A DNA stretch of 47,298 nt from an uncultured bacterium. GTDB taxonomy: Bacteria > Verrucomicrobiota > Lentisphaeria > Victivallales > UBA1829. The position numbers and the translations under genes are program-made. Location: contig CACYHQ010000025.1 of NCBI GenBank assembly GCA_902774245.1, positions 1 through 47,298 on the forward strand, read 5' to 3'. Positions 27,751 to 36,257 of this stretch are shown one piece after another. A model generated the notes under the pieces. That model ran no database searches. It was not told the DNA's origin and was given only the letters and a program-made list of their open reading frames with translations. The stretch's first letter is position 1; each line of letters opens with the position of its first letter.

Positions 27751-28950
27751 TTACTCGACTTCGACCGTGACGCTGTAGTTCGTGTTGAACTTGGAATCGG
27801 GTTCCCACGGCTGCATGTAGGTGAGGTCGATCTTCGCCTTGCCCTTCTTCAGCGCGCGGTAGACGATCGTATCCCTGCCGCCGACGCCGACCATACCCGC
27901 CGGGCTCGCGTTCTGCTTGTAGTCGTTCCGTTCGAGCTTGAGGATGTCCTTGTCCACCTTGTCGACTCCGGTCCAGCTGAATCCTGTGGTGGGATTGGAT
28001 TCGAGCGTGAGGGTAATCGTGCCGTCGACGGCGACTTTGACGGTCTTGCCGTTGTCCCCGTCATTGAGGCGGACTTCCTTCGCGACGGCGGGCGCTGCCT
28101 TCGCATCGGTCGCGGGCGCAGCCTTGGCGTCTGCTTCGACCTCGACGGTCAGCTTGAACGCCTGAGCGGGCTCCTTGTCCTTTTCCCACGGACGCGCATA
28201 CCCGAGCGAGATCTCGGTCTTGCCCGGCGCGAGCGCCGTGAACGTGCAGTAATCGTTGCCGCCGACGCCGACCATGCCCGCCGGATGCTCGTCGACCTTG
28301 TATTCGACCTCGCCGGATTTGAGGATTTTCGCGTCGGTCTTGCCGGTCAGCGCCCAGGAATACCCCGTGGTGCGGTTGGATTTGAGCTTGACGCGGATGA
28401 CGTCGCCGACCTTCACCTTGAGCGTCTTGCCGTTGTCGTCCCGGGTCATTTCGTATGTTTTGGACGCGGCCTTCGCATCGGCGGCAGGCGCGGCTTTCGC
28501 ATCGGCGGCTTCCGCGACGATCTTCACGTTGAACGTGCTGACAGGCGGCTTGTCCTGTTCCCACGGACGGCCGCAGCCGAACTTGAGCTCGACATTGCCG
28601 GGCGCTTTCACGAGGTAACGGAAGGTCGATTTGTCACCGGCTCTGACCACGCCGATCGCAAAATCCCTCACCTGCTGATCCTTCTTTTCGAGTTCCAGCA
28701 CGGAGTCCGAACGCCCCGGCGTTTCGGTCCACGCGTAGTAGTTGTCCGCAGCGTAGCTTTCCAGTTCGACCACGACGATCTCGCCGACTTTCGCTTTGAT
28801 CTCCTTGTTCGCGTCGCCGGTGGTCACGCGGATTTCCACCGGGGCGTCCTTGTCGGGCAGATTCGGCTGGAGGTCCGACTTGGGATCGGCGGCGGCGAGA
28901 CCGACCGCACCGAACAGCGCGGCCGCGGCGAGAAGAACAGAGTATTTCAT
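27751..28950 (-). CDS. Secreted protease inhibitor with three chagasin-like (MEROPS I42) domains
   Basis: The 399-residue product starts at 28950 (AAAGGA upstream), where a clear signal peptide begins (MKYSVLLAAAALFGAVGLAAADP in two parts). Three inhibitor domains follow, joined by Ala-Lys-Asp linkers (ADAKAAPA repeats): about 40-150, 165-272 and 295-399. Domains 2 and 3 keep all three chagasin loops: NRTTGYSW or NPTTGFSW, GMVGVGG, and RPWE or QPWE. Domain 1 is diverged (ADNYYAW, IGVVRAG, GRPWE). Such domains block papain-like cysteine proteases. Triple arrays are unusual; single domains are the common form. Export suggests protection from host or neighbour proteases. A longer ORF to 29052 only adds promoter sequence. 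Confidence 0.85.
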   Translation of the reverse strand: MKYSVLLAAAALFGAVGLAAADPKSDLQPNLPDKDAPVEIRVTTGDANKEIKAKVGEIVVVELESYAADNYYAWTETPGRSDSVLELEKKDQQVRDFAIGVVRAGDKSTFRYLVKAPGNVELKFGCGRPWEQDKPPVSTFNVKIVAEAADAKAAPAADAKAASKTYEMTRDDNGKTLKVKVGDVIRVKLKSNRTTGYSWALTGKTDAKILKSGEVEYKVDEHPAGMVGVGGNDYCTFTALAPGKTEISLGYARPWEKDKEPAQAFKLTVEVEADAKAAPATDAKAAPAVAKEVRLNDGDNGKTVKVAVDGTITLTLESNPTTGFSWTGVDKVDKDILKLERNDYKQNASPAGMVGVGGRDTIVYRALKKGKAKIDLTYMQPWEPDSKFNTNYSVTVEVE

Positions 28951-29023
28951 ATTAGGATTCCTTTCCTGGATGAGATGGTGTATTTCGAGCTTGTTCACAG
29001 AATTAGACGCAAAAACCACGAAA

Positions 29024-29052
29024 ATCTTAGCACACAAACAGGAAAAAATCAA
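29024..29052 (-). promoter_or_regulatory. Promoter of the chagasin-like gene, TTGATT-N17-TAAGAT
   Basis: Minus-strand -35 TTGATT (29052-29047), -10 TAAGAT (29029-29024), 17-base spacer, with TGTGC directly before the -10. Confidence 0.6.
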
Positions 29053-29134
29053 GCCGCAACGGAAAAAAACATGATATTATGCCACTTTTCCGCCGGATTT
29101 GCGGCAAAAAACAGAAAAAGTTAGGCAAGGCTTA

Positions 29135-29162
29135 TTGACAAAGCGGAAAGATGTGCTATAGT
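29135..29162 (+). promoter_or_regulatory. Promoter of the secretin pair, TTGACA-N16-TATAGT
   Basis: Perfect -35 TTGACA (29135-29140) and -10 TATAGT (29157-29162), 16-base spacer, preceded by GTGC. The first gene starts about 600 bases downstream, leaving a long leader. Confidence 0.7.
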
Positions 29163-29169
29163 ATATGGC

Positions 29170-29764
29170 GCAATCGTTGGCATGCGGTCCGGTTTTCAAT
29201 AGAAACCATTCGGCCGTTTGTCCGGTGAAAAGTAAAGTTAGGATAAACTAACTTAAACCCCCACAACATAGCGGCATGGCATGAAGCCGTGCGGGGAATC
29301 CCGGAACGCACCGGGAAAAAACGGACGGGCGCGGCATGAAGCCGTGCGGGAGAGTTTTATGAATATGAAAGGGAAGGGAGACAAAGTCTCCAGTATGCTC
29401 GTGCATGAGCGTCAGCCATGCACTGTATCAGCACCGCTTGCGGTGTGTGCGGCTTTCGCTCGCACACGGATTGCTACTGCCAAGGTTACACTCAATGGAA
29501 AACACTCCCGCCTGTTTTACGCTTTCCGACAGCATGTTTCCCTCCGTTCCTCCTCAAAACGCCGTTGGCACGGGATTTGCTCATGCTGGGCGGCTGTGTT
29601 TTGCAGTGCGTCCGGGCAGGAATCCGATCTCCACGCCGTCCGATCTCCCCGCGTCCGCCGCTCCGGCAGACAATCGCAGATTGTTAACCCAGCCTAACAA
29701 ATAACAACGAAACCATAACCCACCAAACCGTAACAAACAACCAAACCAAAGGAGATCCCCCCAA
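29170..29764 (+). promoter_or_regulatory. Long structured leader (possible regulatory RNA) before the secretin-like genes
   Basis: About 595 bases lie between the promoter and the first start codon. An 18-base direct repeat, GGCATGAAGCCGTGCGGG, occurs at 29278-29295 and 29333-29350. A run of adjoining hairpins follows: GGAGAC/GTCTCC (29377-29391), GTGCATG/CATGCAC (29401-29423, competing with GCTC/GAGC at 29397-29410), CACCG/CGGTG (29432-29445) and GTGTGCG/CGCACAC (29445-29467). The part from 29470 to 29764 shows less structure. I cannot match it to a known riboswitch. ORFs in it (for example 29359-29697) are arginine- and serine-rich without a convincing ribosome-binding site. Confidence 0.5.
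29278..29350 (+). repeat. 18-bp direct repeat pair in the leader
   Basis: GGCATGAAGCCGTGCGGG at 29278-29295 and again at 29333-29350, exact, 55 bases apart start to start. Each copy can form a short GGC/GCC hairpin. Confidence 0.8.
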
Positions 29765-31186
29765 ATGAATCCCAAGGTGAAAACCGGCCTCGCCGCTTTG
29801 TTCGCGGCCGGCCTCCTGATCCCCTCGTTCGCCCAGGCTCCGAATCCTGACGACGAGACCACCGCGGAAATCGAAGTCGAAGAGAAAGTGCAGACTGTCA
29901 CGATCCTGCAGGACGATGCACAGAAGGACATGGTCAGCAAAACGTTTTTGCTGAAACACGCGAAAGCGGCCGATCTGGCTCCGTTCGTGAAGAGCGCCGC
30001 CATCCGGTTCGACGGCAATTCCAGCGTGACCTGCATGGAAGACAAGGCGAACAGCCGCCAGCTGCTGATCGTGTCGACCACGGTCCCCATGATGCCTTAC
30101 ATCGACGAGATGGTCGAGGCGCTCGACCGTCCCGGCAAGATGAACGACTACGACACGATCATCTCCGGCACGGGCATCGCCTACGGCACCTACAAGCCGC
30201 AGTACCGTTCCGCCAAAAGCATGCTCAAGGTCATCAAGCAGACCGGCATTTCCAGCGGCCCGCTGGACTCCGTGGTGAAGCTCGACAGCGCGACCGGCAT
30301 GTTCTACTTCAAGGACACGCCGAGCCGTGTGGCGGACATCAAGGCGAAGCTCGAATGGCTCGACAAGGAGATCCCGCAGACGAAGATCGAGCTGAAAATC
30401 TATGAAGTGCGCGACAGCGATCTGCTGGACGTCGGCGTGGACTACCTGGCGTGGAAGAACGGCCCCGGCCTCAACCTCTTCGACGCCGCTTACGACGTGC
30501 TGAGCATCAAGGCCGCGGAAACGATCCTGACCGGCCTCACGCAGACCGGAGCCGACCTCTTCGGTTCGTTCAACTACGGATTCGGCGGCTTCTACACCGC
30601 CCCGGCATTCGATTTCAGCTTCATCCGCCTGCTTCAGCAGAACGGACGGGCGACCATCAACAGCACCGCCGGAGTCACGGTCTCCAACAACCCGGAAGCC
30701 GAGTTCAAAGCGAGCTTTTCGCCCGAATACCAGAACATCCTGAAGGACGACGATCATCGCACCAGCGTGGACGTCGGCGGCGATGCCTCGCTTGAGATGA
30801 ACATCTCCGAGGCCACCATCGCCGGCACCCGCGAGAACGGCGGCGTCACGTTCGCCTACGAGCTTTCCGGATCGAACGTGGTCGAGCGCAATAACATGGG
30901 CGCCGAGATCTCCGAGGGCACGAGCTTCACCGGTTCCATCTCGCTTCCGTTCGGCCAGGAAAAGCTCCTCGCCTGCTGGGAACGCAAGACCGACGTCGAA
31001 CAGACCATCGGCATCCCGTTCCTCTGCGAACTGCCGGTCCTGAAGTACATCTTCGGCACCACGACCTCGAACGCCGATGTGGTACACTACCTTGTGACCG
31101 CCCGCGCCGTGCCGGTCAGGTACAATGAATCGGTCGAGCCCGGCGTCATGGCCGAATTCGACGAACTCGCCGCGAAGAAGAAATGA
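29765..31186 (+). CDS. Secretin-like (type II/III secretion secretin family) exported protein, paralogue 1
   Basis: A 473-residue protein with a signal peptide (cleaved near FAQA, residues 22-25). N0/N1-like repeats follow: KTFLLKHAKAADLAPFV, then YKPQYRSAKSMLKVIKQTG, then KIELKIYEVRDSD. The C-terminal block IGIPFLCELPVLKYIFGTTTS followed by VHYLVTARAVPVR is the secretin signature (GIPxLxxIPxLGxLF). It is shorter than true GspD, so it may be a secretin-domain outer-membrane protein not tied to a complete secretion system. AAAGGAG precedes the start. Its stop lies 29 bases before the start of a paralogue. Confidence 0.75.
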   Translation: MNPKVKTGLAALFAAGLLIPSFAQAPNPDDETTAEIEVEEKVQTVTILQDDAQKDMVSKTFLLKHAKAADLAPFVKSAAIRFDGNSSVTCMEDKANSRQLLIVSTTVPMMPYIDEMVEALDRPGKMNDYDTIISGTGIAYGTYKPQYRSAKSMLKVIKQTGISSGPLDSVVKLDSATGMFYFKDTPSRVADIKAKLEWLDKEIPQTKIELKIYEVRDSDLLDVGVDYLAWKNGPGLNLFDAAYDVLSIKAAETILTGLTQTGADLFGSFNYGFGGFYTAPAFDFSFIRLLQQNGRATINSTAGVTVSNNPEAEFKASFSPEYQNILKDDDHRTSVDVGGDASLEMNISEATIAGTRENGGVTFAYELSGSNVVERNNMGAEISEGTSFTGSISLPFGQEKLLACWERKTDVEQTIGIPFLCELPVLKYIFGTTTSNADVVHYLVTARAVPVRYNESVEPGVMAEFDELAAKKK

Positions 31187-31215
31187 CAACCGCTGACAAA
31201 AGGATACCCAATACC

Positions 31216-33012
31216 ATGAAAACGATCACCAAGTTCACGGCGGCGGCTGTCTGCGCCGTTTCCGCCATCAATGCGCTTCAGGCGGCCGATCCCACCGCCG
31301 ATTACGGCGAGACCGCCGTCCGCGCCGAGTTCCGGGTCAACGTCAAGGAAGACACCGATGTCGTCCATATCATCAAAGACAACGCCGACCCCGATGTGGT
31401 CACGAAGACTTATGTGCTGAAGCATGCCGATCCCTATGAGATCCGCAGCTATCTGCGCGAGATCGTGCAGACGCGCAGAGTCGACGAAAGCGACACCGGC
31501 ATTCAGGCGATCAAGTACAACGACGGCACCGGGATCATCATGGTCTCCGCCGAAGACTACCGCTTCGAGGACGCCGAAAACGGACAGGGCATCGACAGCA
31601 TCATCGAGATGCTCGACAAGCCGGGCGTCGCCTCCGTCCCCGGCACCGCCGTCTACGTCTACCAGCCCAAGTACCGTTCCGCGAAGGAACTCCGCAAGAT
31701 GCTCATCGCGGCGGGCGCCAACGTGGCGGACGACGTGACCGAGAACGTCGGCGGCAGCGACCTCATCCGCTGCGACGAGGGCATGAACCTGCTCGTCTTC
31801 AATACCACGCAGTTCTCCCGGAAGAACATCGACTCCGTGCTGAAGGAATACGACCGTCCGTATCCCGAAGTCCGCGCGAAGATCACCGTCTACGAGCTCT
31901 ACGCCGAAAACGACGCCAAGCTCGGCATCGACTTCCAGGCGTGGAAGAACAACGACGGCGTCGACCTCTTCAGCACCGGCGGCCGCTTCATGAAGAACTT
32001 CGCGTCCGACGGTTCCGCCCTGGTCCGCCGCGGCGGCTGGTCCGACACCCAGTACTTCAACTTCAATCCGAAGTGGAACACCAAGTACGTCGACTTCCTG
32101 ACCAGCAAGGGCAAGGCGAAAGTCCTGCACTCCTGCGAGCTTGCGGTCCGCAACGGCGTGACCGCCGAGATCGAACGCACCAGCCAGGTCTTCCTCGCGC
32201 ATCAGGAGCCCATTGAAGCTCCGGAGTACGTCGAGGAGTATATCCACCTCGAAGACGTGACCCCGGGCGTTGACTTCACGCTCACCGCCTACACGAAAAC
32301 CGGAAAGACCATCGACATCTCCGCGGCCGGTACGGTCACGCTCGATATCGTGCATCTCTCCAGCCCGACCGACACCCTCGCCGAACGCTACTCCATGCGC
32401 CTGAAAGGCGGCGAGTTCATGATCGACGGCGTGAGCAACGGCCGCAAGGTCGGCGCGCGGTACGCCGAGGTCCTCGACGACAACGGCGACGAGATCGAGT
32501 ACACGAGCAACAACGTCCCGGCCGAAAAGGGCAACATCGTGACGACCGATCCTTCCGACGAGTTCGGATTCAAGCTCACGCTCACGCCCTCCATCTCCGA
32601 CAAGGCCACCCTTCTGAACGTGAACGTCTCGAACAGCTCCCTCATCGGCTACACCTCCGAGGGCAATCCCCGCATCCAACAGGGCGCGGAGCTCTCCTCC
32701 GAGTTCATGATCGACAACGAAGGCACGCAGCTCCTCATCGGCGGCATTGAAAAGCGCGACGTGGTCAGCGTGTCCGGCGGCGTGCCCATCCTGAAGGACC
32801 TCCCGGTCATCGGCTGGGTCTTCTCCACCGAGAGCGAATCCACCAAGCGTTCGCAGCTCCTCGTGGTCGCCGAGGTCATCCCCGTCCGTCCGGAAGAGGC
32901 CATGCCCGAATCCGCGTCCGAGACGGCGAAGAAGATCGAATCCGACCTCGAAGGTGCAGGCGGATGGAATACCTGGGGCTATCATCAGTTCCTCCTGGAT
33001 TCCGACCGCTGA
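31216..33012 (+). CDS. Secretin-like exported protein, paralogue 2
   Basis: A 598-residue paralogue of the preceding protein. Shared blocks are KTYVLKHADPYEIRSYL, YVYQPKYRSAKELRKML, AKITVYELYAEND, the LGIDFQAWKNNDGVDLF segment (DVGVDYLAWKNGPGLNLF in its partner) and the C-terminal secretin signature GVPILKDLPVIGWVFSTESES. The start at 31216 follows AAAAGGA and opens a clean signal peptide (MKTITKFTAAAVCAVSAINA); an in-frame ATG at 31183 overlaps the upstream stop but would put a polar extension before it. The middle (about 270-450) is an extra region absent from paralogue 1. It ends at a strong terminator. Both are probably outer-membrane or periplasmic; partners are unknown. Confidence 0.75.
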   Translation: MKTITKFTAAAVCAVSAINALQAADPTADYGETAVRAEFRVNVKEDTDVVHIIKDNADPDVVTKTYVLKHADPYEIRSYLREIVQTRRVDESDTGIQAIKYNDGTGIIMVSAEDYRFEDAENGQGIDSIIEMLDKPGVASVPGTAVYVYQPKYRSAKELRKMLIAAGANVADDVTENVGGSDLIRCDEGMNLLVFNTTQFSRKNIDSVLKEYDRPYPEVRAKITVYELYAENDAKLGIDFQAWKNNDGVDLFSTGGRFMKNFASDGSALVRRGGWSDTQYFNFNPKWNTKYVDFLTSKGKAKVLHSCELAVRNGVTAEIERTSQVFLAHQEPIEAPEYVEEYIHLEDVTPGVDFTLTAYTKTGKTIDISAAGTVTLDIVHLSSPTDTLAERYSMRLKGGEFMIDGVSNGRKVGARYAEVLDDNGDEIEYTSNNVPAEKGNIVTTDPSDEFGFKLTLTPSISDKATLLNVNVSNSSLIGYTSEGNPRIQQGAELSSEFMIDNEGTQLLIGGIEKRDVVSVSGGVPILKDLPVIGWVFSTESESTKRSQLLVVAEVIPVRPEEAMPESASETAKKIESDLEGAGGWNTWGYHQFLLDSDR

Positions 33013-33051
33013 GCTAAAAGCTCTGTCTTAACGGAGGACTAGTCCTTCTAC

Positions 33052-33092
33052 GGGGGCGGCACGAACTCAAATCCGTGTCGTCCCCTGTTTTT
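33052..33092 (+). terminator. Terminator after the secretin pair
   Basis: GGGG-CGGCACG (33053-33063) pairs with CGTGTCG-TCCCC with one bulged base, followed by TGTTTTT. Confidence 0.8.
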
Positions 33093-33139
33093 CCGAAACT
33101 TTTTTTACAATGTTTTTCTGTTTTTTTCGTCTTTTTAAT

Positions 33140-33168
33140 TTGAAAAAGGGGTTGTCGCGGAGTATAAT
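33140..33168 (+). promoter_or_regulatory. Promoter of the lipoprotein gene, TTGAAA-N17-TATAAT
   Basis: -35 TTGAAA (33140-33145) and perfect -10 TATAAT (33163-33168), 17-base spacer. Confidence 0.65.
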
Positions 33169-33223
33169 ATTTACGAAAATGTATCCCTTTGCCCCGCTTC
33201 GTCTGTATCCAGAAAGGAATCCG

Positions 33224-33757
33224 ATGATGAATTTCCGCCGATCCACGCTCGCCGCGCTCTGCGTCATGGCACTCTGCCTTACCTCCGCCTGCACCAAGAA
33301 GATCGACGGCTCCTCCATGGAGAAGTATTATCTCTCCTCCGGCGAAGTCATGAAGACGATTTCGGGCGAAGACCGGCAGATGGAGTTCGCCAATGGGCTG
33401 GACATGATCCTGTTCTACTCCACCGATGCGTACGAGGCCGTCTCTCAGTTGAACGGCCTGACCGCGGAGGAAGTCTTTGACCGGATTCAGGATATTCGCG
33501 ATACGAAGCCCAGAATCGATGCGTCCCGCAAGGAGCGCTATACCTCGTCACTTTCCGACGTACTGAAGAGCATTCCCAGTGAGGGTGCGCGCCAGGTGTT
33601 GCTTTCCCAGATGGCGAAATACGGATTCAATCCGTGGAACAACCGGAATATGACGAATATCCGTTCGCTCGACGGTTTGAACGCGTTCGAGGTCAGCAAG
33701 AAGATCAGCGAGATCCGCAGGGACGAAGACCCGACCAAGATGGATACCAACAAGTAA
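33224..33757 (+). CDS. DUF6694-like lipoprotein
   Basis: A 177-residue exported lipoprotein: hydrophobic signal (residues 5-22) ending in the lipobox LTSAC. The mature part begins TKKIDGSSMEKYYLSS and contains NGLDMILFYSTDA and LNGLTAEEVFDRIQDI; the pattern IDxSSxE...ANGLDMI...LNGxTAEEV resembles the DUF6694 lipoprotein family, from memory of that family. A second half-repeat, IRSLDGLNAFEVSKKISEIR, echoes the LNGLTAEEV motif. AGAAAGGAA precedes tandem ATGs at 33224 and 33227. Function unknown. Confidence 0.8.
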   Translation: MMNFRRSTLAALCVMALCLTSACTKKIDGSSMEKYYLSSGEVMKTISGEDRQMEFANGLDMILFYSTDAYEAVSQLNGLTAEEVFDRIQDIRDTKPRIDASRKERYTSSLSDVLKSIPSEGARQVLLSQMAKYGFNPWNNRNMTNIRSLDGLNAFEVSKKISEIRRDEDPTKMDTNK

Positions 33758-33810
33758 GCGCTTATCCTGTCCCGCGCGGACACGGGCTGCGGACGATAAA
33801 AGAATGTTTC

Positions 33811-33853
33811 GGCGACCGGATTTCTTCCGGCCGCTTTCTTTTTTTCTTTTTTC
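33811..33853 (+). terminator. Terminator of the lipoprotein gene
   Basis: Stem GGCGACCGGA/TCCGGCCGC (33811-33834; CCGGA/TCCGG core) followed by a long T-rich run to 33853. Confidence 0.8.
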
Positions 33854-33897
33854 TGTTTTTTCGGCTTGAAATTCCGGAAAAACGGTGTATCTTAGAA

Positions 33898-33996
33898 GTA
33901 TAATCCCTGAATTCCTACCTTTTTCTTGGAATATAATCCCTGAATTCCTACCTTTTTCTTGGAATATAATCCCTGAATTCCTTGCTTTTCCTCGGA
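33898..33996 (+). repeat. Three 33-bp tandem repeats, each with a TATAAT box
   Basis: Units at 33898-33930, 33931-33963 and 33964-33996; the first two differ at one base and the third at several near its end. Each starts (A/G)TATAATCCCTGAATTCC. The inverted ends GGAAT...ATTCC span each unit junction. The repeats stop nine bases before the ATPase start codon at 34006. Confidence 0.95.
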
Positions 33997-34005
33997 GACG
34001 CCATT

Positions 34006-35148
34006 ATGAATTACATCACAAGAACCATTGAGTCTGAGCTGGAAAGAATGTTTTTCAGTGGGAAGGCCATGATCGTCTACGGCCCGAGACAAAGCGGAAA
34101 GACGACCATGATCCGCCATCTCGTCTCAAAATACGGGAACGACGATGTCCTGTGGCTGAACGGAGACAACCCCGATGTCCGCGCCCGTGTGAACGGAATC
34201 TCCACCGAAGGCTGGCGTCTTCTCCTTGGGAAACGGCGCATCCTTGTCATTGACGAAGCCCAGCATGTCAACGGGATCGGGATGGCTTTGAAACTTGTTA
34301 CGGACGAGATCCCGGATGTTCAGGTCATTGCCAGCGGGTCGTCCGCATTCGAGCTGATGAACCGCATGGCGGAACCTCTCACGGGGCGCAAACTGGAGTA
34401 CCGTCTGCTGCCGCTCTCCTTCTCCGAACTGGCATCCGCCGCGGGGGTGCTGGAGGAGACGCAGAACTGGGAACGCCGCCTTCTTTACGGTTCGTATCCG
34501 GACGTTGTGGCGCATCCGGGGGATGAACAGACGTTGCTTTCCGAGCTTGCCGGCAGTTACCTCTTCAAGGATATTTATGCCATGGACGGCATCCGGAAGT
34601 CCGGCGGGCTGGACCGCCTGGTCCGCGCTCTGGCGCTCCAGATCGGTTCCGAGGTCAGCCGTAACGAACTGGCCGGACTGACAGGTCTGGACGTCAAGAC
34701 TGTCGACAAATACCTTGATCTATTGACCAAGTGTTACGTCGTTTATCCGCTGGGTGCGTTCAGCGGCAATCTCCGGAACGAGATCAAAAAGGGCTGCAAG
34801 GTCTATTTCTACGATCTCGGGATTCGGAATGCGGTCATCGGCAATTTCTCACCGCTGACCGCGCGGACCGACGCCGGACACATGTGGGAGAACTATCTCG
34901 TCATGGAGCGTATGAAACGCAATAGTAACCGCCCGTTTCCGCCGCGTTCGTTCTTCTGGCGCACCCAGTCTCCGAAGAGTCAGGAGATCGATTATGTCGA
35001 GGAGGAAGCCGGACAACTTCGGGCGTGGGAGATCAAGCTCAACCCCGTGGCGAAGGCAAAGATACCGCTGACGTTTCTCCGGGCGTACCCGAAAGCCGAA
35101 ACCGGCATCGTCACGCCGTCCAACTACGAAAAGTTTCTGCTTGCGTAA
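34006..35148 (+). CDS. AAA_14/DUF4143 family ATPase with C-terminal PD-(D/E)XK-like domain
   Basis: A 380-residue protein with Walker A GPRQSGKTT (26-34), Walker B RILVIDEAQ (about 77-85) and sensor region VIASGSSAFEL. It contains PLSFSELA and the DUF4143 core (YGSYPDVV, then SYLFKDIY, LDVKTVDKYLDLL as a winged helix). Near the C-terminus EIDYVEEEAGQLRAWEIK gives the D...E-x-K pattern of a nuclease-like fold. These ATPases are numerous in anaerobes and poorly understood; stress or addiction roles have been proposed. CGGAG precedes the ATG. The promoter is probably one or more of the TATAAT boxes in the repeats just upstream. Confidence 0.88.
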   Translation: MNYITRTIESELERMFFSGKAMIVYGPRQSGKTTMIRHLVSKYGNDDVLWLNGDNPDVRARVNGISTEGWRLLLGKRRILVIDEAQHVNGIGMALKLVTDEIPDVQVIASGSSAFELMNRMAEPLTGRKLEYRLLPLSFSELASAAGVLEETQNWERRLLYGSYPDVVAHPGDEQTLLSELAGSYLFKDIYAMDGIRKSGGLDRLVRALALQIGSEVSRNELAGLTGLDVKTVDKYLDLLTKCYVVYPLGAFSGNLRNEIKKGCKVYFYDLGIRNAVIGNFSPLTARTDAGHMWENYLVMERMKRNSNRPFPPRSFFWRTQSPKSQEIDYVEEEAGQLRAWEIKLNPVAKAKIPLTFLRAYPKAETGIVTPSNYEKFLLA

Positions 35149-35165
35149 CGATCTTTCACGGATAT

Positions 35166-35195
35166 GAAAAAAGCCGCCCCGGAAATTGGGCGGCT
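35166..35195 (-). terminator. Terminator between the ATPase and the prepilin-like gene
   Basis: Minus-strand stem AGCCGCCC/GGGCGGCT (35195-35172) followed by TTTTTT (35171-35167). It mainly serves the minus-strand gene, and the stem can also aid the ATPase transcript. Confidence 0.85.
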
Positions 35196-35237
35196 GAACT
35201 TGTTTCTGACCTAGGATGCGGCGTGTGCCGCGCGGAA

Positions 35238-36164
35238 TCACTTGTCGTCGGTGGGGTCGATCGTCCACATGTTGTGGTCCGGTGCATCGTAGATGGTTTC
35301 CGGACGGCTGGTCTGGATGGTTGCGCCGGGGTGCATCATGGCGACATGACCATCGCAGAAGAGGTAGTTCCAGCTGTGGTTGTGCAGGGATCTGGGAGAC
35401 ATGTAGTCGGACTTCGGAATCTTGTCCTCGGATGCGGTACGGAAGTTTTTGCCGCCCTGATCCTCGCCCCATTTCGCGTAGATGCCGAGCGTCTGTGTGC
35501 AGGCGGCGGACATGGCGGCGTAGGTGGCGGTGACGAATCCGAGGTCGCCGCGAGTCATGGGGGCCCACTCGGCAAGGAGAATGGTGCGGGTCGGCATGGG
35601 AACCATGGTCTTTCTGGTTGCCTTGAACGGATTGTTGATCCATGCGAGAGTTCTGCCGTCATCGCCGGCCGCATGGCTCATGCCGAAAGAGCGGAGCGGG
35701 TATTCATCTTTGACGTTGCTGTAACGCGGGATGTTGTCGGCGGGGCAGGAGAAAATCTTGATGCTCTGGAATTTGGAGCCTTTCTTCCGGATGCTCTGGT
35801 TCGGGGTGCCGCTGGTGCCGAGTCCCTCGACGACTTCGTTCATGCCGGGAAGGTAGGAGATAAGAACTCGATCCCACAGGGAATCGCAGGACACTCCGCC
35901 GGAGTAGTCGTATTTGTACGAGGCTTTGCCCGTGGCGGGCATGAAGTACTGCGTGTCGTTCGAGTACATCATGGCGAGCGTGCCGAGCTGCTTGGCGCTG
36001 TTCGTGCAGCCCGCGGCGAGCGCGGATTTGCGTGCGGACTGAAGCGCAGGGAGAAGCATGGCGGCGAGGATGCCGATGATGGCCACCACGATCAGGAGTT
36101 CGATCAGAGTGAATTCATGTTCCTTGCGTGCTCGGGCGAAGCGGGATGCGGTCTCGTGTTTCAT
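35238..36164 (-). CDS. Prepilin-type N-terminal methylation/H-X9-DG protein
   Basis: A 308-residue protein with a type IV pilin-like signal: 17-residue charged leader, then [20 protein letters not shown] from Phe18 with Glu22 at +5. The C-terminal [14 protein letters not shown] is the H-X9-DG motif of DUF1559-type proteins, very numerous in Lentisphaerae, Planctomycetes and Verrucomicrobia. It would be membrane-inserted and processed to form a pseudopilin. The residue before the cleavage point is Glu instead of the usual Gly/Ala, a departure also seen in this group. It may act with the secretin-like genes at 29-33 kb. A promoter and terminator bound it as a single gene. Confidence 0.88.
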   Translation of the reverse strand: MKHETASRFARARKEHEFTLIELLIVVAIIGILAAMLLPALQSARKSALAAGCTNSAKQLGTLAMMYSNDTQYFMPATGKASYKYDYSGGVSCDSLWDRVLISYLPGMNEVVEGLGTSGTPNQSIRKKGSKFQSIKIFSCPADNIPRYSNVKDEYPLRSFGMSHAAGDDGRTLAWINNPFKATRKTMVPMPTRTILLAEWAPMTRGDLGFVTATYAAMSAACTQTLGIYAKWGEDQGGKNFRTASEDKIPKSDYMSPRSLHNHSWNYLFCDGHVAMMHPGATIQTSRPETIYDAPDHNMWTIDPTDDK

Positions 36165-36257
36165 GGCGCGGCTCCTGGTTGGAAAAGAAAACAGATGAAT
36201 AAGTTATATGCGGCTCGTAGAACAGCGGATCGGCCTCTTCCGACAATCCGTTAGTAT

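Noticed and set aside
29359..29697. 113-codon ORF in the secretin leader
   Set aside because: No good ribosome-binding site, composition unlike neighbours, and it coincides with the run of hairpins; kept only as an alternative to the RNA reading.
33898..33996. CRISPR-like array
   Set aside because: The repeats are contiguous with no spacers and only three units.
33892..34119. Minus-strand ORF encoding a repeated KKKVGIQGLYS peptide
   Set aside because: It is a by-product of the 33-bp DNA repeats (33 = 11 codons), with no ribosome-binding site, and overlaps the ATPase start.
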